Positions 16,585 through 24,572 of a DNA stretch of 35,251 bases are shown here, piece by piece. Location of the stretch: NCBI GenBank assembly GCA_022711175.1, contig JAKLFM010000031.1, forward strand, positions 1 to 35,251. Direction: 5' to 3'. Origin of the DNA: Bacteroidota bacterium. Lineage in GTDB: Bacteria > Bacteroidota > Bacteroidia > Bacteroidales > UBA4417. The notes under the pieces are model-generated. The model worked only from the letters and a program-made list of their open reading frames with translations. It was not told the origin of the DNA and did not search any database. Made by a program: the position numbers and the translations under genes. Positions within the stretch are counted from its first letter, which is position 1. Every line of letters begins with the position of its first letter.

Positions 16585-17379
16585 CTAAAGTTTATCCACA
16601 TCCACCGTGTTCCATTTTATCTGGTCGAGTGGCGGCCCCCAGTGCAAATCGGTAAATTTATACTCCTTATTCGGCTGTATGCTCTCGTCCTCATCATACT
16701 GCTCGTCGATTCCCACGCGGTGAATCCCCGGGACATGAACCCTGTAAACAAGCCTGCCTTTCATGGGAAAGCCCATATCCGGAAAGGCTTCTTCGACCAG
16801 CACCAGCGGTTTGTCGGTAAACACCGGGTAACGCTGGAATTCGAGCGTATGTTCCTCCATTTTATTCACCTGGCCAAAAGTAGCCGGGCTAAGCACCTTT
16901 GCTATAGCATCCCATCCCTCCGATGGCCCTTCATAATCCCATTTTATTTCGCCGCTCCAGTCTTCCGTAATAGCAAGGTTCCATATTTCGGCGCAGTTAC
17001 CGTCCTTAAACCATGTTTTCCCTTCGATTTTGATCTTTACCGGAATGGTGTATTCCATGATCACCAGGTCATCAGGCTCGCTTTTATCGCCGAGTATGGC
17101 TTTTCCCTTAGCCGTCATCTCCCCTTCGCCTTTCAGCTTCGATACCACCTTCACCGAATCGAGCCGCGAAGTGCTGCCGGTCTGGCATTTTGGTATAACG
17201 GCAAAGTTGGTTCCCGTTTGGAAAGGCACCTCCCCTCTCACCGTGATTTCCATATCAATGCCTTCTACCTGCCAGGAATAATTGTGGTTATACTCAACCG
17301 AATAACTGCCTTGCGGGAAAGCGGAAACTCCTGTTAACTGCATGACAATGAACAAGCAAAATAACTTTCTTGATTTCAT
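16585..17379 (-). CDS. Exported protein of unknown function
   Basis: 264 residues from the ATG at 17379; the longer frame from 17430 would put 17 residues before an evident signal peptide (MKSRKLFCLFIVMQLTGVSA). The mature part is beta-rich and acidic: SYSVEYNHNYSWQVEGIDMEI, then IEGKTWFKDGNCAEIWNLAITEDWSGEIKW, and near the end RVHVPGIHRVGIDEQYDEDES. It has one Cys pair candidate and no lipobox, repeats or membrane span after the signal. I recognise no family. It faces the GreA/Rnk-like gene tail to tail. Periplasmic or secreted location is inferred from the signal peptide only. Confidence 0.75.
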   Translation of the reverse strand: MKSRKLFCLFIVMQLTGVSAFPQGSYSVEYNHNYSWQVEGIDMEITVRGEVPFQTGTNFAVIPKCQTGSTSRLDSVKVVSKLKGEGEMTAKGKAILGDKSEPDDLVIMEYTIPVKIKIEGKTWFKDGNCAEIWNLAITEDWSGEIKWDYEGPSEGWDAIAKVLSPATFGQVNKMEEHTLEFQRYPVFTDKPLVLVEEAFPDMGFPMKGRLVYRVHVPGIHRVGIDEQYDEDESIQPNKEYKFTDLHWGPPLDQIKWNTVDVDKL

Positions 17380-17698
17380 AAACTCATCCGTTTTAAGAGT
17401 AACTATTAGCGGGTAAAGGAAGCCGGGCATTTAAGATGGTGTTCCCGAATCGCCTTCGATGCAAGGCTCCGGAAGAATGGTACAGTTCAGGAACAGGAGT
17501 AGTTGAAGAGTGATTAAATATACAACATTTCAGCATAACTTGCAAATGGCCGTTCCTGATTGCAGTCCACGCCGGGATTCCTTTCCCCGGGCTTCATCTG
17601 TCAGGCCATGGCTGCCGAAAAACCGTGATTTTGCAAATTTCATCACTACAAACTGCCACATTCCAATAATTCAATAACTTTAACTGCAAATTTTTCAC

Positions 17699-20600
17699 AT
17701 GGAAATCAGGGAGTATATCAATAGTTTGAATATCCGCTACCGTTCAGGCCATTCAACCGAACACACTTACAGGGCTGACCTTCAGAACTTAATCGAATCG
17801 CTTGCACCGGGTGTGATGGCCACCAATGAACCGCACCGTATTGAGTGTGGCGCACCCGATTATATCATTACCCGGAAAAATATACCCATTGGTTTTATCG
17901 AAGCCAAAGACCTCGGCGCCGACCTTGGCAGCCGTGCCCACAAAGAGCAGTTCGACCGTTACAGGCAGTCGCTCAACAACCTGATCATTACCGATTATCT
18001 CACCTTTCAATTCTATGTGGATGGCATTCATGTGACTACCGTTGCCATCGGACAAATACAGAACAATAAGGTTGTGGCCCTGACCGGCAACTTCGACAAT
18101 TTCAGCCGCCTAATGACCGATTTCTGCAATTTTAAAGGGCAAACCATCACCTCGTCGCAGAAACTTGCCCGGCTGATGGCAGGCAAAGCCAGGTTGCTGG
18201 CCGATGTGATTGAAAAGGCGCTGACGACTCCCGAGAGCGAGGATGACAACAACCTGCACGGGCAATTTGAATCGTTTAAGCAGGTGCTTATCCACGACAT
18301 CACCGCGAAGGACTTTGCCGACATGTATGCCCAGACCATTGCCTACGGCATGTTCGCAGCAAGGCTCAACGACCCGTCGCTCGAAGACTTTACCCGTACG
18401 GAAGCGGCAGAACTCGTCCCCAAAAGCAATCCCTTCCTCCGGAAATTATTCCAGTATGTAGCCGGTTACGACCTCGACGACCGCATTAAATGGATCATTG
18501 ATGCCCTGGCCGATGTATTCCGGGCGGCAAATGTATCGGCGCTGCTGAAGGATTTCGGCAGGGAAACCCGCCAAACCGACCCCATCATTCACTTTTACGA
18601 GACTTTCCTGAGTGAGTACGACCCTGCACTGCGCAAAAGCCGTGGGGTGTGGTACACTCCCGAGCCGGTGGTTTACTTCATCATCAGGGCAATCGATTAC
18701 CTGCTGCAAACCGAATTCGGGCTTTCGCAGGGGATCACGGATACAAGTAAAATAAAAATCAAGGTGAATGTGCAGGGCAAAATGGCGGAACGTGAAGTTC
18801 ACAGGGTGCAATTCCTTGATCCCGCTACCGGAACCGCCAGTTTTGGGGCTGAAATTATCCGGCAATCGTATGCAAAGTTTGAAGGGCAGCAAGGATTATG
18901 GAACAATTACGTGGAAGAGCACCTCATTCCCAGGCTGTACGGTTTTGAAATACTGATGGCTTCGTATGCCATGGCGCACCTCAAACTCGACCTGCTGCTG
19001 AAAGAAACCGGTTACAAGCCGAACAAGGAACAGCGTTTCAGGATTTACCTCACCAACAGCCTCGAAGAACACCATCCCGATACCGGCACGCTGTTTGCCA
19101 ACTGGCTGAGCACCGAAGCCAACGAAGCCAACCATGTGAAACGCGATGTGCCGGTAATGGTAGTGACGGGGAATCCGCCATACAGTATTAGCAGTAACAA
19201 CAAAAGTGAATGGATTGAAGAATTGGTGTCTGGCTACAAAAAGGATTTAAATGAAAAAAACATCCAGGCTCTATCAGATGATTATGTGAAGTTCATAGGG
19301 TTGGGACAATATTATATTGACAAGAATGGAGAAGGATTATTGGCATATATTACAAACAATAGTTTTCTGGATGGAGTGATCCATAGGCAGATGCGCAAAA
19401 GTCTTGTGGAGAGCTTTGATAAAATCTATATTCTGGATTTGCATGGAAACTCAAAAAAGAAAGAAGTTGGTCCAAATGGTGAACCTGACCAAAATGTTTT
19501 TGATATTATGCAAGGAGTTTCAATCTGCATTTTAATGAAGAACGAAACTAACAATAATTCTGAATTCGCGGAAGTCTACCATACAGAATTATACGGGAAA
19601 AGAGACTTCAAATATGAATTCCTCTCAAATACTATGTTTGAAAATATTCGATGGGAAAGAATAAATTTACACCACCCGGAATATATTTTCGTAAAACGAA
19701 ATGAAGGTATAAGATCAAAATATCTCAGAGGTTTTAGCTTAGATGAGATATGGGACAAATCAAATACTGGAGTAGAAACAGGTAGAGATATTTTCTTCAT
19801 CTCCGAATCACGTCAAATACTTAAAGATAGGTTCAAAACCATTGATAATGAGACTATTATTCAGTATAACATTAAAGATAGTGATAATTTTCGGTTTTTA
19901 ACAAATCTCAACAAAAGTGTATATGCTGAAGATAATATTCGACGATATTTAGCAAAACCCTTTGATTATAAATACTGCTATTATGATCCTTCCATCTTGA
20001 GAAGAGGATCATATGAAATTCAAAAGCAATTCTTGTATTCTGGGAATGTTGGATTAGTATGCAAAAGAGGGAGACTTTTAGGTAATAACAGCAATTTCTC
20101 ACATATCACAATCACCAATAATGTGACAGATAAGAATATCCTTGCTGATCAATCATTTATTTTCCCACTATACACATATCCTGCAACAAAAAGCGATCAA
20201 AACAATGGACGTACACCTGCAAGAATACCAAATCTAAACGCTGAAATTGTCGGGCAAATAGCAGAGAAACTGTCTTTAACCTTCGTGTCCGAGAAAAATT
20301 CCCCTCCTTTGGAGGGGTGCCCAACGGGCGCGGTGGCACTTTCTGCCCACGCACCGGAGGCTCACCCATCCGACCGCGAAGCCTTTTCTCCATCGGCAAC
20401 GGATACAGGCAAGGAAACCGTCACCGTCATCAACAACATCGCCATCAAACGAAACTTTGTCGAAAACCTGCCGCATAATTCGTCACTCAGCCAGTTGGCC
20501 AAGGATAAACGAAAAGCAGGAATACTATCGGAAGTTTTGTTTTGGCAACAAGTTCATAAAGGCCATTTTCACCACATCGATTTCGACAGGCAAAGGGTTA

Positions 20601-21340
20601 TCGGAAACTATATCGTTGATTTTTATGTGAAAACGTTGGGGTTGGTGGTTGAAATTGATGGACACAGCCACGACACCAAAGCTGATTATGACGCAAAAAG
20701 GCAGGCTTACCTCGAAAGCTTTGGGCTTAGGGTTTACCGGATCAAGGACGGCGATGTTAAGATGCAGCTCGGTAAAGTGATGGATGAGTTAGAGAAGTAT
20801 ATTATTCAAGAGTACGGAGAAATGACCACCCCGGCTTTCAGCCACCCCTCCAAAGGAGGGGCATTTTCTCCCGTGGACATTTTAGATTACATCTATGCCG
20901 TTTTGCACTCGCCAACATACCGCGAAAAGTACAAGGAGTTCCTCAAGATTGATTTCCCGCGTGTACCCTACCCCAAAGAGGTTGAAACCTTTTGGCAGCT
21001 TGTAAAACTGGGAGGAGAACTGCGGCAGTTGCACCTCATGGAAAGCCCGCTGCTTAACACGCTCATCACCCGCTACCCTGTTGGCGGCAGCAATACGGTA
21101 GAAAAGGTTCGTTATGAGGGTGGCCGGGTTTACATCAATGATACGCAGTACTTCGACCAGGTGCCTGCGGGTGCGTGGGAGTTTTACATCGGCGGTTACC
21201 AGCCGGCGCAAAAGTGGCTCAAAGACCGCAAGGGGCGCACGCTTCTGTTCGACGACATACTGCACTACCAGAAGATCATCGTTGCCCTGCACGAAACCGG
21301 CAGGGTGATGCAGGAGATTGACGGGATCGGGATTGAATGA
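17699..21340 (+). CDS. Single-chain restriction-modification enzyme (type ISP/IIG-like) with inserted DUF559 nuclease
   Basis: 1213 residues. An N-terminal PD-(D/E)xK nuclease is suggested by D54 and E68-A-K70 (GAPDYII ... GFIEAK). A helical connector leads to an N6-adenine methylase: GVWYTPEPVV, motif I DPATGTASFG at about 374, motif IV NPPY at 492-495. No helicase motifs separate nuclease and methylase, unlike true type ISP enzymes, so it is closer to type IIG. The target-recognition part (about 498-860) is unusually AT-rich. At about 865-1056 a second nuclease domain (DUF559, Vsr-like fold; LSEVLFWQQV, IVDFYVKTLGLVVEIDGHSH, RVYRIKDGDV) interrupts the chain in frame, bounded by GC-rich palindromes. 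The normal C-terminal specificity domain then resumes at FSPVDILDYIYAVLHSP. No separate R, M or S gene is nearby. It should cut DNA lacking its own adenine methylation. Confidence 0.88.
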   Translation: MEIREYINSLNIRYRSGHSTEHTYRADLQNLIESLAPGVMATNEPHRIECGAPDYIITRKNIPIGFIEAKDLGADLGSRAHKEQFDRYRQSLNNLIITDYLTFQFYVDGIHVTTVAIGQIQNNKVVALTGNFDNFSRLMTDFCNFKGQTITSSQKLARLMAGKARLLADVIEKALTTPESEDDNNLHGQFESFKQVLIHDITAKDFADMYAQTIAYGMFAARLNDPSLEDFTRTEAAELVPKSNPFLRKLFQYVAGYDLDDRIKWIIDALADVFRAANVSALLKDFGRETRQTDPIIHFYETFLSEYDPALRKSRGVWYTPEPVVYFIIRAIDYLLQTEFGLSQGITDTSKIKIKVNVQGKMAEREVHRVQFLDPATGTASFGAEIIRQSYAKFEGQQGLWNNYVEEHLIPRLYGFEILMASYAMAHLKLDLLLKETGYKPNKEQRFRIYLTNSLEEHHPDTGTLFANWLSTEANEANHVKRDVPVMVVTGNPPYSISSNNKSEWIEELVSGYKKDLNEKNIQALSDDYVKFIGLGQYYIDKNGEGLLAYITNNSFLDGVIHRQMRKSLVESFDKIYILDLHGNSKKKEVGPNGEPDQNVFDIMQGVSICILMKNETNNNSEFAEVYHTELYGKRDFKYEFLSNTMFENIRWERINLHHPEYIFVKRNEGIRSKYLRGFSLDEIWDKSNTGVETGRDIFFISESRQILKDRFKTIDNETIIQYNIKDSDNFRFLTNLNKSVYAEDNIRRYLAKPFDYKYCYYDPSILRRGSYEIQKQFLYSGNVGLVCKRGRLLGNNSNFSHITITNNVTDKNILADQSFIFPLYTYPATKSDQNNGRTPARIPNLNAEIVGQIAEKLSLTFVSEKNSPPLEGCPTGAVALSAHAPEAHPSDREAFSPSATDTGKETVTVINNIAIKRNFVENLPHNSSLSQLAKDKRKAGILSEVLFWQQVHKGHFHHIDFDRQRVIGNYIVDFYVKTLGLVVEIDGHSHDTKADYDAKRQAYLESFGLRVYRIKDGDVKMQLGKVMDELEKYIIQEYGEMTTPAFSHPSKGGAFSPVDILDYIYAVLHSPTYREKYKEFLKIDFPRVPYPKEVETFWQLVKLGGELRQLHLMESPLLNTLITRYPVGGSNTVEKVRYEGGRVYINDTQYFDQVPAGAWEFYIGGYQPAQKWLKDRKGRTLLFDDILHYQKIIVALHETGRVMQEIDGIGIE
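20293..20869 (+). mobile_element. Palindrome-bounded DUF559 insertion within the RM gene
   Basis: Both ends carry a 17-base palindrome: CCCCTCCTTTGGAGGGG at 20301-20317 and CCCCTCCAAAGGAGGGG at 20845-20861. Including neighbours, the ends are inverted copies over about 28 bases (GAGAAAAAT/TCCCC... against GAGAAAATG/CCCC... read from the right). Between them is a DUF559-type nuclease segment, residues about 933-1037 of the host protein, in frame with it and without stops. The segment is bordered by low-complexity Pro/Ala/His/Ser peptide. This looks like a mobile coding cassette that entered the host gene without breaking its frame. There are no intein splicing motifs. Confidence 0.65.
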
Positions 21341-21364
21341 TAGATCATGCGTTCAGTAAATTTG
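21333..21364 (+). promoter_or_regulatory. Promoter candidate for csaA
   Basis: TTG at 21333-21335, 21 bases, then TAAATTTG at 21357-21364, a full match to the -7 consensus. The ATG of csaA follows at 21387. Confidence 0.55.
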
Positions 21365-21386
21365 TGGTAATTGTAACATTCAAACG

Positions 21387-21719
21387 ATGGCAACACATGA
21401 TGATTTTCTGAAATTGGATATTCGCGTCGGGCGAATTATCGAGGCAGAGGATTTCCCCGAAGCAAGGAAACCATCGTACAAGCTAAAAATTGACCTTGGC
21501 AAGGAAATCGGCGCCAGGAAGTCGTGCGCACAACTCACCGCCAATTACAGCATCAGCGAACTGGTTGGGAAACAGGTGTTGTGCGTGGTAAATTTCCCTC
21601 CGCGGCAAATCGGACCGGCAGTATCGGAAGTCCTGGTACTGGGCGTGCCCGACGATAAGGGTGATTGCGTCCTTGTTGTCCCCGGACGGGATGTCCCGGT
21701 TGGCGGCAGGCTCTGGTAA
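21387..21719 (+). CDS. csaA: tRNA-binding-domain protein CsaA
   Basis: 110 residues, the normal length for CsaA. The OB-fold tRNA-binding domain fills the protein: FLKLDIRVGRIIEAEDFPEARKPSYKLKIDLG, then KKSCAQLTANYS-type segment (RKSCAQLTANYSISELVGKQVLCVVNFPPRQIG) and the closing VLVLGVPDDKGDCVLVVPGRDVPVGGRLW. Members bind tRNA and were proposed as secretion-related chaperones in Bacillus; the physiological role is unsettled. It sits 46 bases after the RM gene but has its own promoter-like element. Confidence 0.93.
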   Translation: MATHDDFLKLDIRVGRIIEAEDFPEARKPSYKLKIDLGKEIGARKSCAQLTANYSISELVGKQVLCVVNFPPRQIGPAVSEVLVLGVPDDKGDCVLVVPGRDVPVGGRLW

Positions 21720-21836
21720 AGGCTGCCGGTATATCCCGCACAAAGGCTGAGGCACATGCCTCAAACCGGCATTCAGGATTGAATACCTTTATTCAGCCAT
21801 TCCTAACAATAAGAGATTACAAACCGGAGTGAATCT

Positions 21837-21998
21837 TTACGGCTTTATATGCAAATGCCGCTCTATGTAGCGCTTCTTCGCCTCTTCAGGATCAGAGTCA
21901 AGCGCAATATAAATTGTGGTATTCTTATCAATGACTACCGGTTGCAGCGCTTTAATATCAGGCGAATCAAGCCTGGGCGGTTTCTTCTCATACATCAT
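21837..21998 (-). CDS. 53-residue protein with a strong Shine-Dalgarno
   Basis: ATG at 21998, TAA at 21837-21839. The upstream minus-strand sequence is AAAGGAGGTAAAC directly before the ATG, a near-perfect Shine-Dalgarno, which is rare in Bacteroidota and argues that the ORF is real. The product starts MMYEKKPPRLDSPDIKALQP, then VVIDKNTTIYIALDSDPEEA and a basic C-terminal helix KKRYIERHLHIKP. No signal peptide, membrane span or known family. It lies alone between csaA and the cold-shock gene, on the opposite strand to both. Confidence 0.6.
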   Translation of the reverse strand: MMYEKKPPRLDSPDIKALQPVVIDKNTTIYIALDSDPEEAKKRYIERHLHIKP

Positions 21999-22125
21999 GT
22001 TTACCTCCTTTTATTAGTCTTCCAAACCCGGTTCAACCCGCCGGCATAAATCAAGCCTGAATGATGTCTAAAGATAGTAAATTATATCAATAAAATAGCA
22101 GGAATAAATTCTATCTTTTAAAATC

Positions 22126-22154
22126 TTGTATCTCAATATTTTATTATACCTTTG
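22126..22154 (+). promoter_or_regulatory. Promoter of the first cold-shock gene
   Basis: TTG at 22126-22128, 18 bases, then TACCTTTG at 22147-22154; the best -33/-7 match in the window. The start codon at 22177 leaves a short leader, so the long cold-sensing leader of E. coli cspA is not present. Confidence 0.65.
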
Positions 22155-22176
22155 CCGCGTTAATTAAAATCAAATC

Positions 22177-22368
22177 ATGAAAAATGGAATCGTAAAGTTC
22201 TTTAACAATTCGAAAGGATTCGGATTTATTAAAGACAGTGAATCAGAAAAAGAGTATTTTGTCCACATCAGCGACTGCAAACAAAGCATCAAGGAAAACG
22301 ACGAAGTCACTTTTGAACTTCAGGAAGGAAAAAAAGGATTAAATGCCGTTAATGTTAAACTTGCATAG
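22177..22368 (+). CDS. Cold-shock domain protein (CspA-like)
   Basis: 63 residues, a single cold-shock OB fold. RNP1 is KGFGFI at about 13-18 and RNP2 is YFVHI at 28-32; the tail FELQEGKKGLNAVNVKLA is typical. It binds single-stranded RNA or DNA and melts secondary structure in mRNA. It has a clear promoter upstream and a terminator 30 bases after the stop, so it is monocistronic. The second, larger cold-shock gene follows on the same strand. Confidence 0.95.
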   Translation: MKNGIVKFFNNSKGFGFIKDSESEKEYFVHISDCKQSIKENDEVTFELQEGKKGLNAVNVKLA

Positions 22369-22397
22369 TTTATAATACACGTACAGTTAATAATTTT

Positions 22398-22424
22398 AGC
22401 CTTACCCGGTGTAAGGCTTTTTTT
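22398..22424 (+). terminator. Rho-independent terminator after the cold-shock gene
   Basis: AGCCTTAC (22398-22405) and GTAAGGCT (22411-22418) pair perfectly over a 5-base loop, followed by a T run to 22424. Confidence 0.88.
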
Positions 22425-22549
22425 GTACCCTGTCGTTCATATTCATCTAACTGACTGATGTCCAGCCATGAACATCCTTTCATGAACCTGATTTTTCATG
22501 AAAATGGGCCAGTATATTCCATTCTAAAAACAATCAGCAAGAATAACGG

Positions 22550-22557
22550 TAACTTTG
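22550..22557 (+). promoter_or_regulatory. -7 element TAACTTTG before the second cold-shock gene
   Basis: Exact TAnnTTTG match 38 bases before the ATG at 22596; no -33 TTG seen. Confidence 0.45.
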
Positions 22558-22595
22558 AGCAGCAGTTTTACCAATAAAACCAAATTGACAATATT

Positions 22596-23048
22596 ATGGG
22601 CAGGAGCAGTGATTCATTCGGCAAGCGAAATGTAAAAAGCAAGCAGGAGCAAAAGCGCAAGCAAAAAGAAGAAAAAAGGTTGAACCGCAAGGACGGTGAC
22701 CGCAAGTCAGGCCTCGATGATATGATCGCCTACGTGGACGAAAACGGGATGATCACCTCCACTCCTCCCGATCCTGACAAGAAAACGAAAGTAGTAGCTG
22801 AGGACATTGTTATCAGTTCTCCCCGCCTGACCGATGACGCCGACAGCAACTCCGAACGTAAAGGCAAACTCGTACAATTCAATGAATCAAGGGGTTTTGG
22901 GTTTATTAAAGACCTTGCAACCGGGCAGGATTATTTCGTCCACGTGAGCGAATTCAACGGTCAATTAAATGAAGGCGACGAAGTGACATTCCTTATTTCG
23001 AAAGGTAAACGAGGCCTGGCTGCCACCAATGTAAAGGCTGCGATATAA
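22596..23048 (+). CDS. Cold-shock domain protein with basic N-terminal extension
   Basis: 150 residues. Residues 1-38 are strongly basic and charged (KSKQEQKRKQKEEKRLNRKD), then an acidic, proline-containing linker to about 86. The C-terminal cold-shock domain (about 87-150) has RNP1 RGFGFI and RNP2 YFVHV and ends GKRGLAATNVKAAI. The basic tail probably adds RNA or ribosome affinity; such long-tailed cold-shock proteins are common in Bacteroidota. Its CSD is clearly related to the 63-residue neighbour (GKRGLAATNVK against GKKGLNAVNVK), so the pair may be an old duplication. Confidence 0.92.
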   Translation: MGRSSDSFGKRNVKSKQEQKRKQKEEKRLNRKDGDRKSGLDDMIAYVDENGMITSTPPDPDKKTKVVAEDIVISSPRLTDDADSNSERKGKLVQFNESRGFGFIKDLATGQDYFVHVSEFNGQLNEGDEVTFLISKGKRGLAATNVKAAI

Positions 23049-23288
23049 AATCATAACACTTTATTCAGTTCCTTTCTGCATTACAATTTCTGCAACAGCT
23101 TGCATCATAATGCAAACGGCTACAGGACAATTTCATACGAATTGTAAATTTGCGGGCCATAAATTCCGGAGAATTTACTGTTACCGGAAAAAGCTACTAA
23201 CGCAATAAATCCAAGCAGGCAAACAGCCCGATCAATACTGCTTCAAAGTTGTGAACCGGTATTTAAATTTATAGAAACAAGGATACAC

Positions 23289-23678
23289 TTACCTGAGCAG
23301 GCGGTAAAACACCCAGGGTGCAAGTGCGACCCAGGCGGGGATGAACACCCAGATTTTCCCTTTCAACAGATTATATTCTGATAAAAGGGTTTGCCACGAA
23401 TTGCCCCTGTACCTGCCGAAACCAAACTCAAAAATGAGGGTGAGAATTACCCAGATGATCCCGAGCAGCAAAGCCTGAGACTCCGATTGAGGAGGGTACC
23501 GCCTGACAATGAAATAGATATAAACGGCAAAAAAGAGGATGAGGGTTACGGTCGAAAGCTGGTGTGCCCTGTGATCGGAAACGTACTTTTTTATGATGGC
23601 TTCGCGCAGCAGCCCGTTCGCTATGGCTATCAGCAGCATCGGCAGCCATGCCAGTACATACCTGAGTTCAATTGTCAT
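23289..23678 (-). CDS. Small integral membrane protein, unknown function
   Basis: 129 residues with four predicted membrane spans: WLPMLLIAIANGLL, LSTVTLILFFAVYIYFIV, ALLLGIIWVILTLIFEFGFG and KIWVFIPAWVALAPWVFYRLL. Charged loops include IKKYVSDHRAHQ and RYRGNSWQTLLSEYNLLKG. The pattern recalls a family of small four-helix proteins annotated only as hypothetical. It is on the same strand as the flavodoxin gene upstream, 91 bases away, but no functional link is evident. Confidence 0.75.
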   Translation of the reverse strand: MTIELRYVLAWLPMLLIAIANGLLREAIIKKYVSDHRAHQLSTVTLILFFAVYIYFIVRRYPPQSESQALLLGIIWVILTLIFEFGFGRYRGNSWQTLLSEYNLLKGKIWVFIPAWVALAPWVFYRLLR

Positions 23679-23769
23679 ATTACATGGTTTTGATTACGAT
23701 TTTTCGTTAACCGGATGAGGTTGCAACCAGGCGGCTGAGTTCTGCCGGGTAAGTTGCGGATAAATATTA

Positions 23770-24300
23770 CTATAAAGCTGTACTGTCAATCGCTTTTTTC
23801 AGTTCGGTTGTCCATAGTCGTATTGCATTCCAGTCGCGGTGATCACCTTCATTCCAGACACCAAACATTACACTCAGCTTAAATTTCAGCCTGTCAGCGA
23901 ATGAAGGTACCTTTTTGATGTCGAGAATCCCGGCAAAGTATCCTTCTTTTATTGGCTTTACAAATGAGCGCATCGGTTCGAGCCATCCCTGTACAAATGA
24001 CGTATATTGGTTGCCGCTTTTCATGGCAAGGGTCATGCAGACAAGGAAAGCAGCAAAAGGCTTCCCGGAAATAACGTCTTTGTTTCGCCGGACAAATTCA
24101 ACGACTTCGGGCATAAGCTTGCCCGCCTGCACAGCGCTGCCTGCAATTATTGCTCTATACCCGGAAACATCGCCGGCTGAATGTACTGGCACTACGTCAA
24201 CCTGTGCTCCCAACGCTTCCAATGTTTCACCCATAAAGTCAGCTATCCCTTTGGTTGCGCCTGTGCGTGTTGCATATATGATGAGGATTTTGCCGGCCAT
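23770..24300 (-). CDS. Flavodoxin-domain protein
   Basis: 176 residues from the ATG at 24300; an in-frame ATG at 24336 adds 12 residues and both lie downstream of the promoter-like element. The FMN phosphate-binding loop is YATRTGAT at the end of the first strand (KILIIYATRTG), then the usual alternating fold: YRAIIAGSAVQAGKL, PFAAFLVCMTLAM. It resembles the flavodoxin domain shared by HemG-type protoporphyrinogen oxidases. Its C-terminus (YFAGILDIKKVPSFADRLKFKL) also fits that group. It likely carries electrons with FMN; a haem role is not supported by neighbours. Confidence 0.87.
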   Translation of the reverse strand: MAGKILIIYATRTGATKGIADFMGETLEALGAQVDVVPVHSAGDVSGYRAIIAGSAVQAGKLMPEVVEFVRRNKDVISGKPFAAFLVCMTLAMKSGNQYTSFVQGWLEPMRSFVKPIKEGYFAGILDIKKVPSFADRLKFKLSVMFGVWNEGDHRDWNAIRLWTTELKKAIDSTAL

Positions 24301-24376
24301 GGTATGTTCCGCTTTGTCAACCTGGTTGAAATTCATTTTCGGGAATAGTACATTTTAATTGAACCTTTCGAGATTG

Positions 24377-24384
24377 CAAACATA
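24377..24384 (-). promoter_or_regulatory. -7 element TATGTTTG before the flavodoxin gene
   Basis: Exact TAnnTTTG match on the minus strand upstream of both possible starts (24336 and 24300). Confidence 0.4.
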
Positions 24385-24572
24385 AGCAAGATTCGGTTAA
24401 CCGCTTCCTGCCCGGTCATCCGGCAGCATGTCCTGATTTTCTTAGGTCTTCCTGATTTTAACCTTTATTTGCTGAAACTCTCTCATTGTTAATGAATTAT
24501 TCCTGATCATGTAGTGATACCTCCAGAATTTTTTGTATATTTAACATGGAATTGCCGGCAACATTTTTCATT

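Noticed and set aside
20293..20869. Intein in the RM gene
   Set aside because: The flanks lack the Cys/Ser start and His-Asn end needed for splicing, and the nuclease is DUF559, not a LAGLIDADG or HNH intein nuclease.
17699..21340. True type ISP restriction enzyme
   Set aside because: No helicase motifs lie between the nuclease and methylase, so only the domain relationship is kept, not the mechanism.
23145..23152. TAAATTTG promoter-like element on the plus strand
   Set aside because: No gene or RNA follows on that strand; the next gene is on the minus strand, so it is probably chance in AT-rich DNA.
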